Shown: positions 10,768 to 23,150, numbered from the stretch's first letter. The stretch is 30,590 nt of DNA from Saccoglossus kowalevskii (GCF_000003605.2 NW_003142665.1:1-30590), one strand, 5' to 3'. Program-made: numbers and translations. The notes: a model not told the origin generated them from the letters alone.

Positions 10768-11180
10768 TTGGTGTGTGTAATGAGTACTGTGATGGTAGGT
10801 GTTAGGTTTGCACTGTGTTGGTGAGTGTAAATTAGTACTATGATGGTAAGTGTTGTTAGGTTTCTACTGTGCTGGTAAGTGTGAGGAGTACTATGATGGC
10901 AAGTGTTGTTAGGTTTGCACTGTGTTGATGAGTGTAAGGAGTACTGTGATGGTAAGTGTTGCTAGGTTTGCACTGTGTTGGTAAGTGTGATAAGTACTAT
11001 GATGGTAAGTGTTGCTAGGTTTGCACTGTGTTGGTGAGTGTAAGGAGTACTGTGATGGTAAGTGCTGTTAGGTTTGCACTGTGTTGGTGAGTGTAAGGAG
11101 TACTGTGATGGTAAGTGTTGCTACGTTTGCACTGTGTTGGTAAGTGTAAGGAGTACTGTGATGGTAAGTGTTGCTAGGTT
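10506..11180 (+). repeat. About 675-bp segment repeated at about 14944-15616 and in part from 29223
   Basis: The segment runs P-Q-R-T-V-D-E-C-F and on through the rare GTGATAAGTACT unit (10989; 15426; about 29966). The 14.9-kb copy is 4,438 bp away, then 4,437 bp after an extra A at about 10830 in GTGTAAATTAG. Near 11180 the first copy lacks one GTTAGG-type 53-bp unit that the second has, a single-monomer deletion. Confidence 0.75.
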
Positions 11181-11838
11181 TGCACTGTGTTGGTAAGTGT
11201 GAGAAGTACTATGATGGTAAGTGTTGCTAGGTTTGCACTGTGTTTGTGAGTGTAAGGAGTACTGTGATGGTAAGTGTTGTTAGGTTTGCACTGTGTTGGT
11301 GTGTGTAATGAGTACTGTGATGGTAGGTGTTAGGTTTGCACTGTGTTGGTGAGTGTAATTAGTACTATGATGGTAAGTGTTGTTAGGTTTCTACTGTGCT
11401 GGTAAGTGTGAGGAGTACTGTGATGGCAAGTGTTGTTAGGTTTGCACTGTGTTGATGAGTGTAAGGAGTACTGTGATGGTAAGTGTTGTTAGGTTTGCAC
11501 TGTGTTGGTAAGTGTAAAGAGTACTGTGATGGTAAGTGATGTTAGGTTTGCACTGTGTTTTTAAGTGAGGAGTACTTTGATGGTAAGTGTTGCTAGGTTT
11601 GCACTGTGTTGGTAAGTGTGAGAAGTACTATGATGGTAAGTGTTGCTAGGTTTGCACTGTGTTGGTGAGTGTAATGAATGCTGTGATGGTAAGTGTTGTT
11701 AGGTTTGCACTGTGTTGGTAAGTGTAAGGAGTACTCTAATGGTAAGTGTTAGGTTTGCACTGTGTTGGTAAGTGTAAGGAGTACTGTGATGGTAATTGTT
11801 GTTAGGTTTGCACTGTGTTGGTGAGTGTAAGGAGTACT

Positions 11839-12094
11839 CTAATGGCAAGTGTTAAGTTTGCACTGTGTTGGTCAGTGTAAGGAGTACTGTGATGGTAATT
11901 GTTAATTTTGCACTGTGTTAGTGATTGTAACGACTACTCTAATGCTAAGTGTTAGGTTTGCACTGTGTTGGCAAGTGTGAGGAGTACTATGATGGTAAGT
12001 GTTAGTAGGTCTGCACTGAGGTGGAAAGCGTGAGTAGTACTATGATAATAGTTGTTAGGTTTGCACTGTGTTGGTAAGTGTAAGGAGTACTGTG
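11839..12094 (+). repeat. Moderately diverged island of five monomers
   Basis: Successive units begin CTAATGGCAAGTGTTAAG (with TTGGTCAGTG), GTGATGGTAATTGTTAATTTTG (with GATTGTAACGACTACT), CTAATGCTAAG, ATGATGGTAAGTGTTAGTAGG (with CACTGAGGTGGAAAGCGTG), then ATGATAATAGTTG. Unit lengths stay at 50-53 bp. The CTAATGG starts and TTGGCAAG ending identify them as an old copy of the N-S-P part of the cycle. Confidence 0.75.
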
Positions 12095-13140
12095 ATGGTA
12101 AGTGTTGCTAGGTTTGCACTGTGTTGGTGTGTGTAATGAGTACTGTGATGGTAGGTGTTAGGTTTGCACTGTGTTGGTGAGTGTAATTAGTAGTATGATG
12201 GTAAGTGTTGTTAGGTTTCTACTGTGCTGGTAAGTGTGAGGAGTACTATGATGGCAAGTGTTGTTAGGTTTGCACTGTGTTGATGAGTGTAAGGAGTACT
12301 GTGATGGTAAGTGTTGCTAGGTTTGCACTGTGTTGGTAAGTGTGAGAAGTACTATGATGGTAAGTGTTGCTAGGTTTGCACTGTGTTGGTGAGTGTAAGG
12401 AATACTGTGATGGTAAGTGTTGTTAGGTTTGCACTGTGTTGGTAAGTGTAAGGAGTACTCTAATGGTAAGTGTCAGGTTTGCACTGTGTTGGTAAGTGTA
12501 AGGAGTACTGTGATGGTAAGTGTTGTTAGGTTTGCACTGTGTTGGTGAGTGTAAGGAGTACTCTAATGGCAAGTGTTAGGTTTGCACTGTGTTGGTAAGT
12601 GTAAGGAGTACTGTGATGGTAAGTGTTGTTAGTTTTGCACTGTGTTAGTGAGTGTAAGGAGTACTCTAATGGTAAGTGTTAGGTTTGCACTGTGTTGGTA
12701 AGTGTAAGGAGTACTGTGATGGTAAGTGTTGTTAGGTTTGCACTGTGTTGGTAAGTGTAAGGAGTACTATGATGGTAAGTGTTGTTAGGTTTCTACTGTG
12801 CTGGTAAGTGTGAGGAGTACTGTGATGGCAAGTGTTAGTTTTGCACTGTGTTGGTGAGTGTAAGGAGTACTGTGATGGTAAGTGTTGTTAGGTTTGCACC
12901 GTGTTGGTAAGTGTGAGGAGTACTGTGATAGTAAGTGTTGTTAGGTTTGCACTGTGTTGGTAAGTGTGAGGAGTACTGTGATGGTAAGTGTTGCTAGGTT
13001 TGCACTGTGTTGGTAAGTGTGATGAGTACTATGATGGTAAGTGTTGTTAGGTTTCTACTGTGCTGGTAAGTGTGAGGAGTACTGTGATGGCAAGTGTTAG
13101 GTTTGCACTGTGTTGGTGAGTGTAAGGAGTACTGTGATGG

Positions 13141-13868
13141 TAAGTGTTGCTAGGTTTGCACTGTGTTGGTAAGTGTGAGAAGTACTATGATGGTAAGTTT
13201 GCTAGGTTTGCACTGTATTGGTAAGTGTAAGGAGTACTGTGATGGTAAGTGTTGTTAGGTTTGCACTGTGTTGGTGAGTGTAAGGAGTACTGTGATGGTA
13301 AGTGCTGTTAGGTTTGCACTGTGTTGGTGAGTGTAAGGAGTACTGTGATGGTAAGTGTTGCTACGTTTGCACTGTGTTGGTAAGTGTAAGGAGTACTGTG
13401 ATGGTAAGTGTTGTTAGGTTTGCACTGTGTTGGTGAGTGTAAGGAGTACTGTGATGGTAAGTGTTGCTAGGTTTGCACTGTGTTGGTAAGTGTGAGAAGT
13501 ACTATGATGGTAAGTGTTGCTAGGTTTGCACTGTGTTTGTGAGTGTAAGGAGTACTGTGATGGTAAGTGTTGTTAGGTTTGCACTGTGTTGGTAAGTGTA
13601 AGGAGTACTCTAATGGTAATTGTTAGGTTTGCACTGTGTTGGTAAGTGTAAGGAGTACTGTGATGGTAAGTGTTGTTAGGTTTGCACTGTGTTTGTGAGT
13701 GTAAGGAGTACTGTGATGGTAAGTGTTGCTAGGTTTGCACTGTGTTGGTAAGTGTGAGGAGTACTGTGATGGTAAGTGTTGCTAGGTTTGCACTGTGTTG
13801 GTGTGTGTAATGAGTACTGTGATGGTAGGTGTTAGGTTTGCACTGTGTTGGTGAGTGTAATTAGTACT
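13141..13868 (+). repeat. About 730-bp segment related to about 4511-5240
   Basis: Both segments contain GTAAGTTTGCTAGG with CACTGTATTGG, then the same order of GTGCTGTTAGG, GCTACG, T, K, L', T, V-like, D and E units. The 4.6-kb copy has two extra substitutions (GTAAGTATTG and GTGAATGTAAGG) that are also present at about 690-725 but absent here. The 0.5-kb and 4.5-kb copies are thus closer to each other than either is to this one. Confidence 0.7.
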
Positions 13869-14028
13869 ATGATGGTAAGTGTTGCTACGTTTGCACTGTG
13901 TTGGGTAAATGCGATAAATACTATGATGGTAAGTGTGCTAGGTTTGCACTGTGTTGGTGAGTGTAAGGAGTACTGTGATGCTAAGTGCTGTTAGGTTTGC
14001 ACTGTGTTGGTGAGGGTAAGGAGTACTG
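13869..14028 (+). repeat. Lightly diverged three-monomer island
   Basis: Units here read TTGGGTAAATGCGATAAATACT, then ATGATGGTAAGTGTGCTAGG, then GTGATGCTAAGTGCTG with GTGAGGGTAAGG. They lie where the expected C type should follow E and so mark an altered junction in the higher-order order. Confidence 0.7.
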
Positions 14029-14104
14029 TGATGGTAAGTGTTGCTACGTTTGCACTGTGTTGGTAAGTGTAAGGAGTACTGTGATGGTAAGTGTTGTTAG
14101 GTTT

Positions 14105-14943
14105 GCAATGTGTTGGTGAGTGTAAGGAGTACTGTGATGGTAAGTGTTGCTAGGTTTGCACTGTGTTGGTAAGTGTGAGAAGTACTATGATGGTAAGTGT
14201 TGCCAGGTTTGCACTGTGTTTGTGAGTGTAAGGAGTACTGTGATGGTAAGTGTTGTTAGGTTTGCACTGTGTTGGTAAGTGTAAGGAGTACTCTAATGGT
14301 AATTGTTAGGTTTGCACTGTGTTGGTAAGTGTAAGGAGTACTGTGATGGTAAGTGTTGTTAGGTTTGCACTGTGTTTGTGAGTGTAAGGAGTACTGTGAT
14401 GGTAAGTGTTGCTAGGTTTGCACTGTGTTGGTAAGTGTGAGGAATACTGTGATGGTAAGTGTTGTTAGGTTTGCACTGTGTTGGTAAGTGTAAAGAGTAC
14501 TGTGATGGTAAGTGATGTTAGGTTTGCACTGTGTTTTTAAGTGAGGAGTACTTTGATGGTAAGTGTTGCTAGGTTTGCACTGTGTTGGTAAGTGTGAGAA
14601 GTACTATGATGGTAAGTGTTGCTAGGTTTGCACTGTGTTGGTGAGTGTAAGGAATGCTGTGATGGTAAGTGTTGTTAGGTTTACACTGTGTTGGTAAGTG
14701 TAAGGAGTACTCTAATGGTAAGTGTTAGGTTTGCACTGTGTTGGTAAGTGTAAGGAGTACTGTGATGGTAAGTGTTGTTAGGTTTGCACTGTGTTGGTGA
14801 GTGTAAGGAGTACTCTAATGGCAAGTGTTAGGTTTGCACTGTGTTGGTAAGTGTAAGGAGTACTGTGATGGTAAGTGTTAGTTTTGCACTGTGTTAGTGA
14901 GTGTAAGGAGTACTCTAATGGTAAGTGTTAGGTTTGCACTGTG
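14105..14943 (+). repeat. Higher-order segment repeated at about 28283-29222 with one deletion and one insertion
   Basis: The segment shares GCAATG, GCCAGG, GTGAGGAATACTG and the very rare GTTTACACTG (14680; 28807) with the 28-kb copy. The offset changes from 14,178 to 14,127 bp at the H unit (14502-14552), which is missing at 28680. It then changes to 14,283 bp after three extra monomers near 28942-29147, and to 14,279 bp after a 4-bp deletion at about 29204. The offsets account exactly for whole-monomer events. Confidence 0.8.
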
Positions 14944-17900
14944 TTGGCAAGTGTAAGGAGTACTATAATGGTAAGTGTTTCTAGGTTTGCACTGTGTTGG
15001 TAAGTGTGAGAAGTACTATGATGGTAATTGTTAGGTTTGCACTGTGTTGGTAAGTGTAAGGAGTACTGTGATGGTAAGTGTTGTTAGGTTTGCACTGTGT
15101 TTGTGAGTGTAAGGAGTACTGTGATGGTAAGTGTTGCTAGGTTTGTACTGTGTTGGTAAGTGTGAGGAGTACTGTGATGGTAAGTGTTGCTAGGTTTGCA
15201 CTGTGTTGGTGTGTGTAATGAGTACTGTGATGGTAGGTGTTAGGTTTGCACTGTGTTGGTGAGTGTAATTAGTACTATGATGGTAAGTGTTGTTAGGTTT
15301 CTACTGTGCTGGTAAGTGTGAGGAGTACTATGATGGCAAGTGTTGTTAGGTTTGCACTGTGTTGATGAGTGTAAGGAGTACTGTGATGGTAAGTGTTGCT
15401 AGGTTTGCACTGTGTTGGTAAGTGTGATAAGTACTATGATGGTAAGTGTTGCTAGGTTTGCACTGTGTTGGTGAGTGTAAGGAGTACTGTGATGGTAAGT
15501 GCTGTTAGGTTTGCACTGTGTTGGTGAGTGTAAGGAGTACTGTGATGGTAAGTGTTGCTACGTTTGCACTGTGTTGGTAAGTGTAAGGAGTACTGTGATG
15601 GTAAGTGTTGTTAGGTTTGCACTGTGTTGGTGAGTGTAAGGAGTACTGTGATGGTAAGTGTTGCTAGGTTTGCACTGTGTTGGTAAGTGTGAGAAGTACT
15701 ATGGTGGTAAGTGTTGCTAGGTTTGCACTGTGTTTGTGAGTGTAAGGAGTACTGTGATGGTAAGTGTTGTTAGGTTTGCACTGTGTTGGTAAGTGTAAGG
15801 AGTACTCTAATGGTAATTGTTAGGTTTGCACTGTGTTGGTAAGTGTAAGGAGTACTGTGATGGTAAGTGTTGTTAGGTTTGCACTGTGTTTGTGAGTGTA
15901 AGGAGTACTGTGATGGTAAGTGTTGCTAGGTTTGCACTGTGTTGGTAAGTGTGAGAAGTACTATGATGGTAAGTTTGCTAGGTTTGCACTGTATTGGTAA
16001 GTGTAAGGAGTACTGTGATGGTAAGTGTTGTTAGGTTTGCACTGTGTTGGTGAGTGTAAGGAGTACTGTGATGGTAAGTGCTGTTAGGTTTGCACTGTGT
16101 TGGTAAGTGTAAGGAGTACTGTGATGGTAAGTGTTGCTACGTTTCTACTGTGCTGGTAAGTGTGAGGAGTACTGTGATGGCAAGTGTTGTTAGGTTTGCA
16201 CTGTGTTGGTGAGTGTAAGGAGTACTGTGATGGTAAGTGTTGCTAGGTTTGCACTGTGTTGGTAAGTGTGAGAAGTACTATGATGGTAAGTGTTGCTAGG
16301 TTTGCACTGTGTTGGTAAGTGTGAGGAGTACTGTGATGGTAAGTGTTGTTAGGTTTGCACTGTGTTGGTGAGTGTAAGGAGTACTGTGATGGTAAGTGTT
16401 GCTACGTTTGCACTGTGTTGGTAAGTGGAAGGAGTACTGTGATGGTAAGTGTTGCTAGGTTTGCACTGTGTTGGTGAGTGTAAGGAGTACTGTGATGGTA
16501 AGTGTTGCTACGTTTGCACTGTGTTGGTAAGTGTAAGGAGTACTGTGATGGTAAGTGTTGTTAGGTTTGCACTGTGTTGGTGAGTGTAAGGAGTACTGTG
16601 ATGGTAAGTGTTGTTAGGTTTGCACTGTGTTGGTAAGTGTGAGAAGTACTATGATGGTAAGTGTTGCCAGGTTTGCACTGTGTTTGTGAGTGTAAGGAGT
16701 ACTGTGATGGTAAGTGTTGTTAGGTTTGCACTGTGTTGGTAAGTGTAAGGAGTACTCTAATGGTAATTGTTAGGTTTGCACTGTGTTGGTAAGTGTAAGG
16801 AGTACTGTGATGGTAAGTGTTGTTAGGTTTGCACTGTGTTTGTGAGTGTAAGGAGTACTGTGATGGTAAGTGTTGCTAGGTTTGCACTGTGTTGGTAAGT
16901 GTGAGGAGTACTGTGATGGTAAGTGTTGCTAGGTTTGCACTGTGTTGGTGAGTGTAAGGAGTACTGTGATGGTAGGTGTTAGGTTTGCACTGTGTTGGTG
17001 AGTGTAATTAGTACTATGATGGTAAGTGTTGTTAGGTTTCTACTGTGCTGGTAAGTGTGAGGAGTACTGTGATGGCAAGTGTTGTTAGGTTTGCACTGTG
17101 TTGATGAGTGTAAGACTGTGATGGTAAGTGTTGTTAGGTTTGCACTGTGTTGGTAAGTGTAAAGAGTACTGTGATGGTAAGTGATGTTAGGTTTGCACTG
17201 TGTTTTTAAGTGAGGAGTACTTTGATGGTAAGTGTTGCTAGGTTTGCACTGTGTTGGTAAGTGTAAGGAGTACTATGATGGTAAGTGTTGCTAGGTTTGC
17301 ACTGTGTTGGTAAGTGTGAGAAGTACTATGATGGTAAGTGTTGCTAGGTTTGCACTGTGTTGGTGAGTGTAAGGAATGCTGTGATGGTAAGTGTTGTTAG
17401 GTTTGCACTGTGTTGGTAAGTGTAAGGAGTACTCTAATGGTAAGTGTTAGGTTTGCACTGTGTTGGTAAGTGTAAGGAGTACTGTGATGGTAAGTGTTGT
17501 TAGGTTTGCACTGTGTTGGTGAGTGTAAGGAGTACTCTAATGGCAAGTGTTGTTAGGTTTGCACTGTGTTGGCAAGTGTAAGGAGTACTATAATGGTAAG
17601 TGTTTCTAGGTTTGCACTGTGCTGGTAAGTGTGAGGAGTACTGTGATGGCAAGTGTTAGGTTTGCACTGTGTTGGTGAGTGTAAGGAGTACTGTGATGGT
17701 AAGTGTTGTTAGGTTTGCACTGTGTTTGTGAGTGTAAGGAGTACTGTGATGGTAAGTGTTGCTAGGTTTGCACTGTGTTGGTAAGTGTGAGGAGTACTGT
17801 GATGGTAAGTGTTGCTAGGTTTGCACTGTGTTGGTGTGTGTAATGAATACTGTGATGGTAGGTGTTAGGTTTGCACTGTGTTGGTGAGTGTAATTAGTAC

Positions 17901-18707
17901 TATGATGGTAAGTGTTGTTAGGTTTCTACTGTGCTGGTAAGTGTGAGGAGTACTATGATGGCAAGTGTTGTTAGGTTTGCACTGTGTTGATGAGTGTAAG
18001 GAGTACTGTGATGGTAAGTGTTGCTAGGGTTTGCACTGATGTTGGTAAGTGTGAGAAGTACTATGATGGTAAGTGTTGCTAGGTTTGCACTGTGTTGGTG
18101 AGTGTAAGGAATACTGTGATGGTAAGTGTTGTTAGGTTTGCACTGTGTTGGTAAGTGTAAAGAGTACTGTGATGGTAAGTGATGTTAGGTTTGCACTGTG
18201 TTTTTAAGTGAGGAGTACTTTGATGGTAAGTGTTGCTAGGTTTGCACTGTGTTGGTAAGTGTGAGAAGTACTATGATGGTAAGTGTTGCTAGGTTTGCAC
18301 TGTGTTGGTGAGTGTAAGGAATGCTGTGATGGTAAGTGTTGTTAGGTTTGCACTGTGTTGGTAAGTGTAAGGAGTACTCTAATGGTAAGTGTTAGGTTTG
18401 CACTGTGTTGGTAAGTGTAAGGAGTACTGTGATGGTAAGTGTTGTTAGGTTTGCACTGTGTTGGTAAGTGTGAGGAGTACTGTGATAGTAAGTGTTGTTA
18501 GGTTTGCACTGTGTTGGTAAGTGTGAGGAGTACTGTGATGGTAAGTGTTGCTAGGTTTGCACTGTGCTGGTAAGTGTGAGGAGTACTGTGATGGTAAGTG
18601 TTGCTAGGTTTGCACTGTGCTGGTAAGTGTGAGGAGTACTGTGATGGCAAGTGTTAGGTTTGCACTGTGTTGGTGAGTGTAAGGAGTACTGTGATGGTAA
18701 GTGTTGC

Positions 18708-19656
18708 TAGGTTTGCAATGTGTTGGTGAGTGTAAGGAGTACTGTGATGGTAAGTGTTGCTAGGTTTGCACTGTGTTGGTAAGTGTGAGAAGTACTATGA
18801 TGGTAAGTGTTGCCAGGTTTGCACTGTGTTTGTGAGTGTAAGGAGTACTGTGATGGTAAGTGTTGTTAGGTTTGCACTGTGTTGGTAAGTGTAAGGAGTA
18901 CTCTAATGGTAATTGTTAGGTTTGCACTGTGTTGGTAAGTGTAAGGAGTACTGTGATGGTAAGTGTTGTTAGGTTTGCACTGTGTTTGTGAGTGTAAGGA
19001 GTACTGTGATGGTAAGTGTTGCTAGGTTTGCACTGTGTTGGTAAGTGTGAGGAGTACTGTGATGGTAAGTGTTGCTAGGTTTGCACTGTGTTGGTGTGTG
19101 TAATGAGTACTGTGATGGTAGGTGTTAGGTTTGCACTGTGTTGGTGAGTGTAATTAGTACTATGATGGTAAGTGTTGTTAGGTTTGCAATGTGTTGGTGA
19201 GTGTAAGGAGTACTGTGATGGTAAGTGTTGCTAGGTTTGCACTGTGTTGGTAAGTGTGAGAAGTACTATGATGGTAAGTGTTGCCAGGTTTGCACTGTGT
19301 TTGTGAGTGTAAGGAGTACTGTGATGGTAAGTGTTGTTAGGTTTGCACTGTGTTGGTAAGTGTAAGGAGTACTCTAATGGTAATTGTTAGGTTTGCACTG
19401 TGTTGGTAAGTGTAAGGAGTACTGTGATGGTAAGTGTTGTTAGGTTTGCACTGTGTTTGTGAGTGTAAGGAGTACTGTGATGGTAAGTGTTGCTAGGTTT
19501 GCACTGTGTTGGTAAGTGTGAGGAGTACTGTGATGGTAAGTGTTGCTAGGTTTGCACTGTGTTGGTGTGTGTAATGAGTACTGTGATGGTAGGTGTTAGG
19601 TTTGCACTGTGTTGGTGAGTGTAATTAGTACTATGATGGTAAGTGTTGTTAGGTTT
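18708..19656 (+). repeat. Perfect tandem 471-bp duplication (nine monomers)
   Basis: 18708-19185 and 19179-19656 appear identical at an offset of 471 bp, which equals seven 53-bp and two 50-bp units. Both copies contain GCAATG, GCCAGG, L', T, D and E markers in order. At the join (about 19186) the first copy's C-type unit switches from ATGATGGTAAGTGTTGTTAGG to GCAATGTGTTGG instead of CTACTGTGCTGG, so the crossover fell inside a monomer. Lack of any visible difference suggests a very recent event or an assembly artefact. Confidence 0.88.
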
Positions 19657-20301
19657 CTACTGTGCTGGTAAGTGTGAGGAGTACTATGATGGCAAGTGTT
19701 GTTAGGTTTGCACTGTGTTGATGAGTGTAAGGAGTACTGTGATGGTAAGTGTTGCTAGGTTTGCACTGTGTTGGTAAGTGTGAGAAGTACTATGATGGTA
19801 AGTGTTGCTAGGTTTGCACTGTGTTGGTGAGTGTAAGGAATACTGTGATGGTAAGTGTTGTTAGGTTTGCACTGTGTTGGTAAGTGTAAAGAGTACTGTG
19901 ATGGTAAGTGATGTTAGGTTTGCACTGTGTTTTTAAGTGAGGAGTACTTTGATGGTAAGTGTTGCTAGGTTTGCACTGTGTTGGTGAGTGTAAGGAGTAC
20001 TGTGATGGTAAGTGCTGTTAGGTTTGCACTGTGTTGGTGAGTGTAAGGAGTACTGTGATGGTAAGTGTTGTTAGGTTTGCACTGTGTTGGTGAGTGTAAG
20101 GAGTACTGTGATGGTAAGTGTTGTTAGGTTTGCACTGTGTTGGTAAGTGTGAGAAGTACTGTGATGGTAAGTGTTGCCAGGTTTGCACTGTGTTTGTGAG
20201 TGTAAGGAGTACTGTGATGGTAAGTGTTGTTAGGTTTGCACTGTGTTGGTAAGTGTAAGGAGTACTCTAATGGTAATTGTTAGGTTTGCACTGTGTTGGT
20301 A

Positions 20302-22559
20302 AGTGTAAGGAGTACTGTGATGGTAAGTGTTGTTAGGTTTGCACTGTGTTTGTGAGTGTAAGGAGTACTGTGATGGTAAGTGTTGCTAGGTTTGCACTGT
20401 GTTGGTAAGTGTGAGGAGTACTGTGATGGTAAGTGTTGCTAGGTTTGCACTGTGTTGGTGTGTGTAATGAGTACTGTGATGGTAGGTGTTAGGTTTGCAC
20501 TGTGTTGGTGAGTGTAATTAGTACTATGATGGTAAGTGTTGTTAGGTTTCTACTGTGCTGGTAAGTGTGAGGAGTACTGTGATGGCAAGTGTTGTTAGGT
20601 TTGCACTGTGTTGATGAGTGTAAGACTGTGATGGTAAGTGTTGTTAGGTTTGCACTGTGTTGGTAAGTGTAAAGAGTACTGTGATGGTAAGTGATGTTAG
20701 GTTTGCACTGTGTTTTTAAGTGAGGAGTACTTTGATGGTAAGTGTTGCTAGGTTTGCACTGTGTTGGTAAGTGTGAGAAGTACTATGATGGTAAGTGTTG
20801 CTAGGTTTGCACTGTGTTGGTGAGTGTAAGGAATACTGTGATGGTAAGTGTTGTTAGGTTTGCACTGTGTTGGTAAGTGTAAGGAGTACTCTAATGGTAA
20901 GTGTTAGGTTTGCACTGTGTTGGTAAGTGTAAGGAGTACTGTGATGGTAAGTGTTGTTAGGTTTGCACTGTGTTGGTGAGTGTAAGGAGTACTCTAATGG
21001 CAAGTGTTTCTAGGTTTGCACTGTGTTGGTAAGTGTGAGAAGTACTATGATGGTAAGTGTTGTTAGGTTTCTACTGTGCTGGTAAGTGTGAGGAGTACTG
21101 TGATGGCAAGTGTTAGGTTTGCACTGTGTTGGTGAGTGTAAGGAGTACTGTGATGGTAAGTGTTGCTACGTTTGCACTGTGTTGGTAAGTGTAAGGAGTA
21201 CTGTGATGGTAAGTGTTGTTAGTTTTGCACTGTGTTAGTGAGTGTAAGGAGTACTGTGATGGCAAGTGTTAGGTTTGCACTGTGTTGGTGAGTGTAAGGA
21301 GTACTGTGATGGTAAGTGTTGCTAGGTTTGCACTGTGTTGGTAAGTGTGAGAAGTACTATGATGGTAAGTGTTGCTAGGTTTGCACTGTGTTTGTGAGTG
21401 TAAGGAGTACTGTGATGGTAAGTGTTGCTAGGTTTGCACTGTGCTGGTAAGTGTGAGGAGTACTGTGATGGCAAGTGTTAGGTTTGCACTGTGTTGGTGA
21501 GTGTAAGGAGTACTGTGATGGTAAGTGTTGCTAGGTTTGCACTGTGTTGGTAAGTGTGAGAAGTACTATGATGGTAAGTGTTGCTAGGTTTGCACTGTGT
21601 TTGTGAGTGTAAGGAGTACTGTGATGGTAAGTGTTGTTAGGTTTGCACTGTGTTTGTGAGTGTAAGGAGTACTGTGATGGTAAGTGTTGCTAGGTTTGCA
21701 CTGTGTTGGTAAGTGTGAGGAGTACTGTGATGGTAAGTGTTGCTAGGTTTGCACTGTGTTGGTGTGTGTAATGAGTACTGTGATGGTAGGTGTTAGGTTT
21801 GCACTGTGTTGGTGAGTGTAATTAGTACTATGATGGTAAGTGTTGTTAGGTTTCTACTGTGCTGGTAAGTGTGAGGAGTACTGTGATGGCAAGTGTTGTT
21901 AGGTTTGCACTGTGTTGATGAGTGTAAGACTGTGATGGTAAGTGTTGTTAGGTTTGCACTGTGTTGGTAAGTGTAAAGAGTACTGTGATGGTAAGTGATG
22001 TTAGGTTTGCACTGTGTTTTTAAGTGAGGAGTACTTTGATGGTAAGTGTTGCTAGGTTTGCACTGTGTTGGTAAGTGTGAGAAGTACTATGATGGTAAGT
22101 GTTGCTAGGTTTGCACTGTGTTGGTGAGTGTAAGGAATACTGTGATGGTAAGTGTTGTTAGGTTTGCACTGTGTTGGTAAGTGTAAGGAGTACTCTAATG
22201 GTAAGTGTTAGGTTTGCACTGTGTTGGTAAGTGTAAGGAGTACTGTGATGGTAAGTGTTGTTAGGTTTGCACTGTGTTGGTGAGTGTAAGGAGTACTCTA
22301 ATGGCAAGTGTTTCTAGGTTTGCACTGTGTTGGTAAGTGTGAGAAGTACTATGATGGTAAGTGTTGTTAGGTTTCTACTGTGCTGGTAAGTGTGAGGAGT
22401 ACTGTGATGGCAAGTGTTAGGTTTGCACTGTGTTGGTGAGTGTAAGGAGTACTGTGATGGTAAGTGTTGCTACGTTTGCACTGTGTTGGTAAGTGTAAGG
22501 AGTACTGTGATGGTAAGTGTTGTTAGTTTTGCACTGTGTTAGTGAGTGTAAGGAGTACT
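20302..22559 (+). repeat. Two identical 954-bp blocks 1,304 bp apart
   Basis: 20302-21255 and 21606-22559 match base for base in my reading. The blocks run T-V'-D-E-C-F(49 bp)-K/G-H-I-J-K-L-K-M-N and on to GTTAGTTTTG with TTAGTGAG. Mismatches at 20301/21605 (A/G) and 21256/22560 (G/C) bound them. The 350 bp between them (21256-21605) consists of other array units (GGCAAG, GAGAAG, TTTGTGAG types). This is the longest perfect internal repeat I found. Confidence 0.88.
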
Positions 22560-22715
22560 CTAATGGTAAGTGTTAGGTTTGCACTGTGTTGGTAAGTGTA
22601 AGGAGTACTATAATGGTAAGTGTTTCTAGGTTTGCACTGTGTTGGTAAGTGTGATGAGTACTATGCTGGTAAGTGTTGTTAGGTTTCTACTGTGCTGGTA
22701 AGTGTGAGGAGTACT

Positions 22716-22921
22716 GTGATGGCAAGTGTTGGTTGGTCTGCACTGTGTTGATGAGGGTAAGTAATGGTATGATAGTTAGTGTTGGTTTGCCCCGGTTTTG
22801 GTAGTTAAAAGGAGTAGTGGGATGTAAGGGATTTTTAGTTTTCCACTGTGTTGGTAAGTGTGAGGAGTTCTGTGGTAACAAGTGTTAGGTTTGCACTGTG
22901 TTGGTGAGTGTAAGGAGTACT
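22716..22921 (+). repeat. Strongly diverged island of four monomers
   Basis: Units at 22716-22768, 22769-22818, 22819-22871 and 22872-22921 keep 50-53-bp spacing but are heavily altered: GTTGGTTGGTCTGCAC, GAGGGTAAGTAATGGT, GTTTGCCCCGGTTTTGG, GTTAAAAGGAGTAGT, GGGATGTAAGGGATTTTTAG and GAGGAGTTCTGTGGTAACAAG. Unit ends read AATGGT, AGTAGT and GTTCT, so the AGTACT palindrome is lost in three consecutive units. Drift has removed some stop codons, which opens a spurious antisense frame here. Confidence 0.85.
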
Positions 22922-23150
22922 GTGATGGTAAGTGTTGCTAGGTTTGCACTGTGTTGGTAAGTGTGAGAAGTACTATGATGGTAAGTGTTGCTAGGTTTGC
23001 ACTGTGTTTGTGAGTGTAAGGAGTACTGTGATGGTAAGTGTTGTTAGGTTTGCACTGTGTTGGTGAGTGTAAGGAGTACTGTGATGGTAAGTGCTGTTAG
23101 GTTTGCAGTGTTGGTGAGTGTAAGGAGTACTGTGATGGTAAGTGTTGCTA
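22922..23150 (+). repeat. Young block between two old islands, copied at 24911-25139
   Basis: The block contains a 51-bp unit with the rare 2-bp deletion GTTTGCAGTGTTGG (23105), which also occurs at 25094, 1,989 bp away, with the same neighbouring order (GAGAAG, TTTGTGAG, GTGAG, GTGCTG, GCTAC). The first copy has an additional C (GCTACCG at about 23151). Shared rare markers show recent exchange into the gap between the islands. Confidence 0.75.

Noticed and set aside
22687-22881. 64-residue open frame on the - strand
   Set aside because: It lies over the diverged island where usual stops have mutated. It has low-complexity Thr/His/Asn/Pro composition typical of a C/A-rich repeat strand and no recognisable domain.
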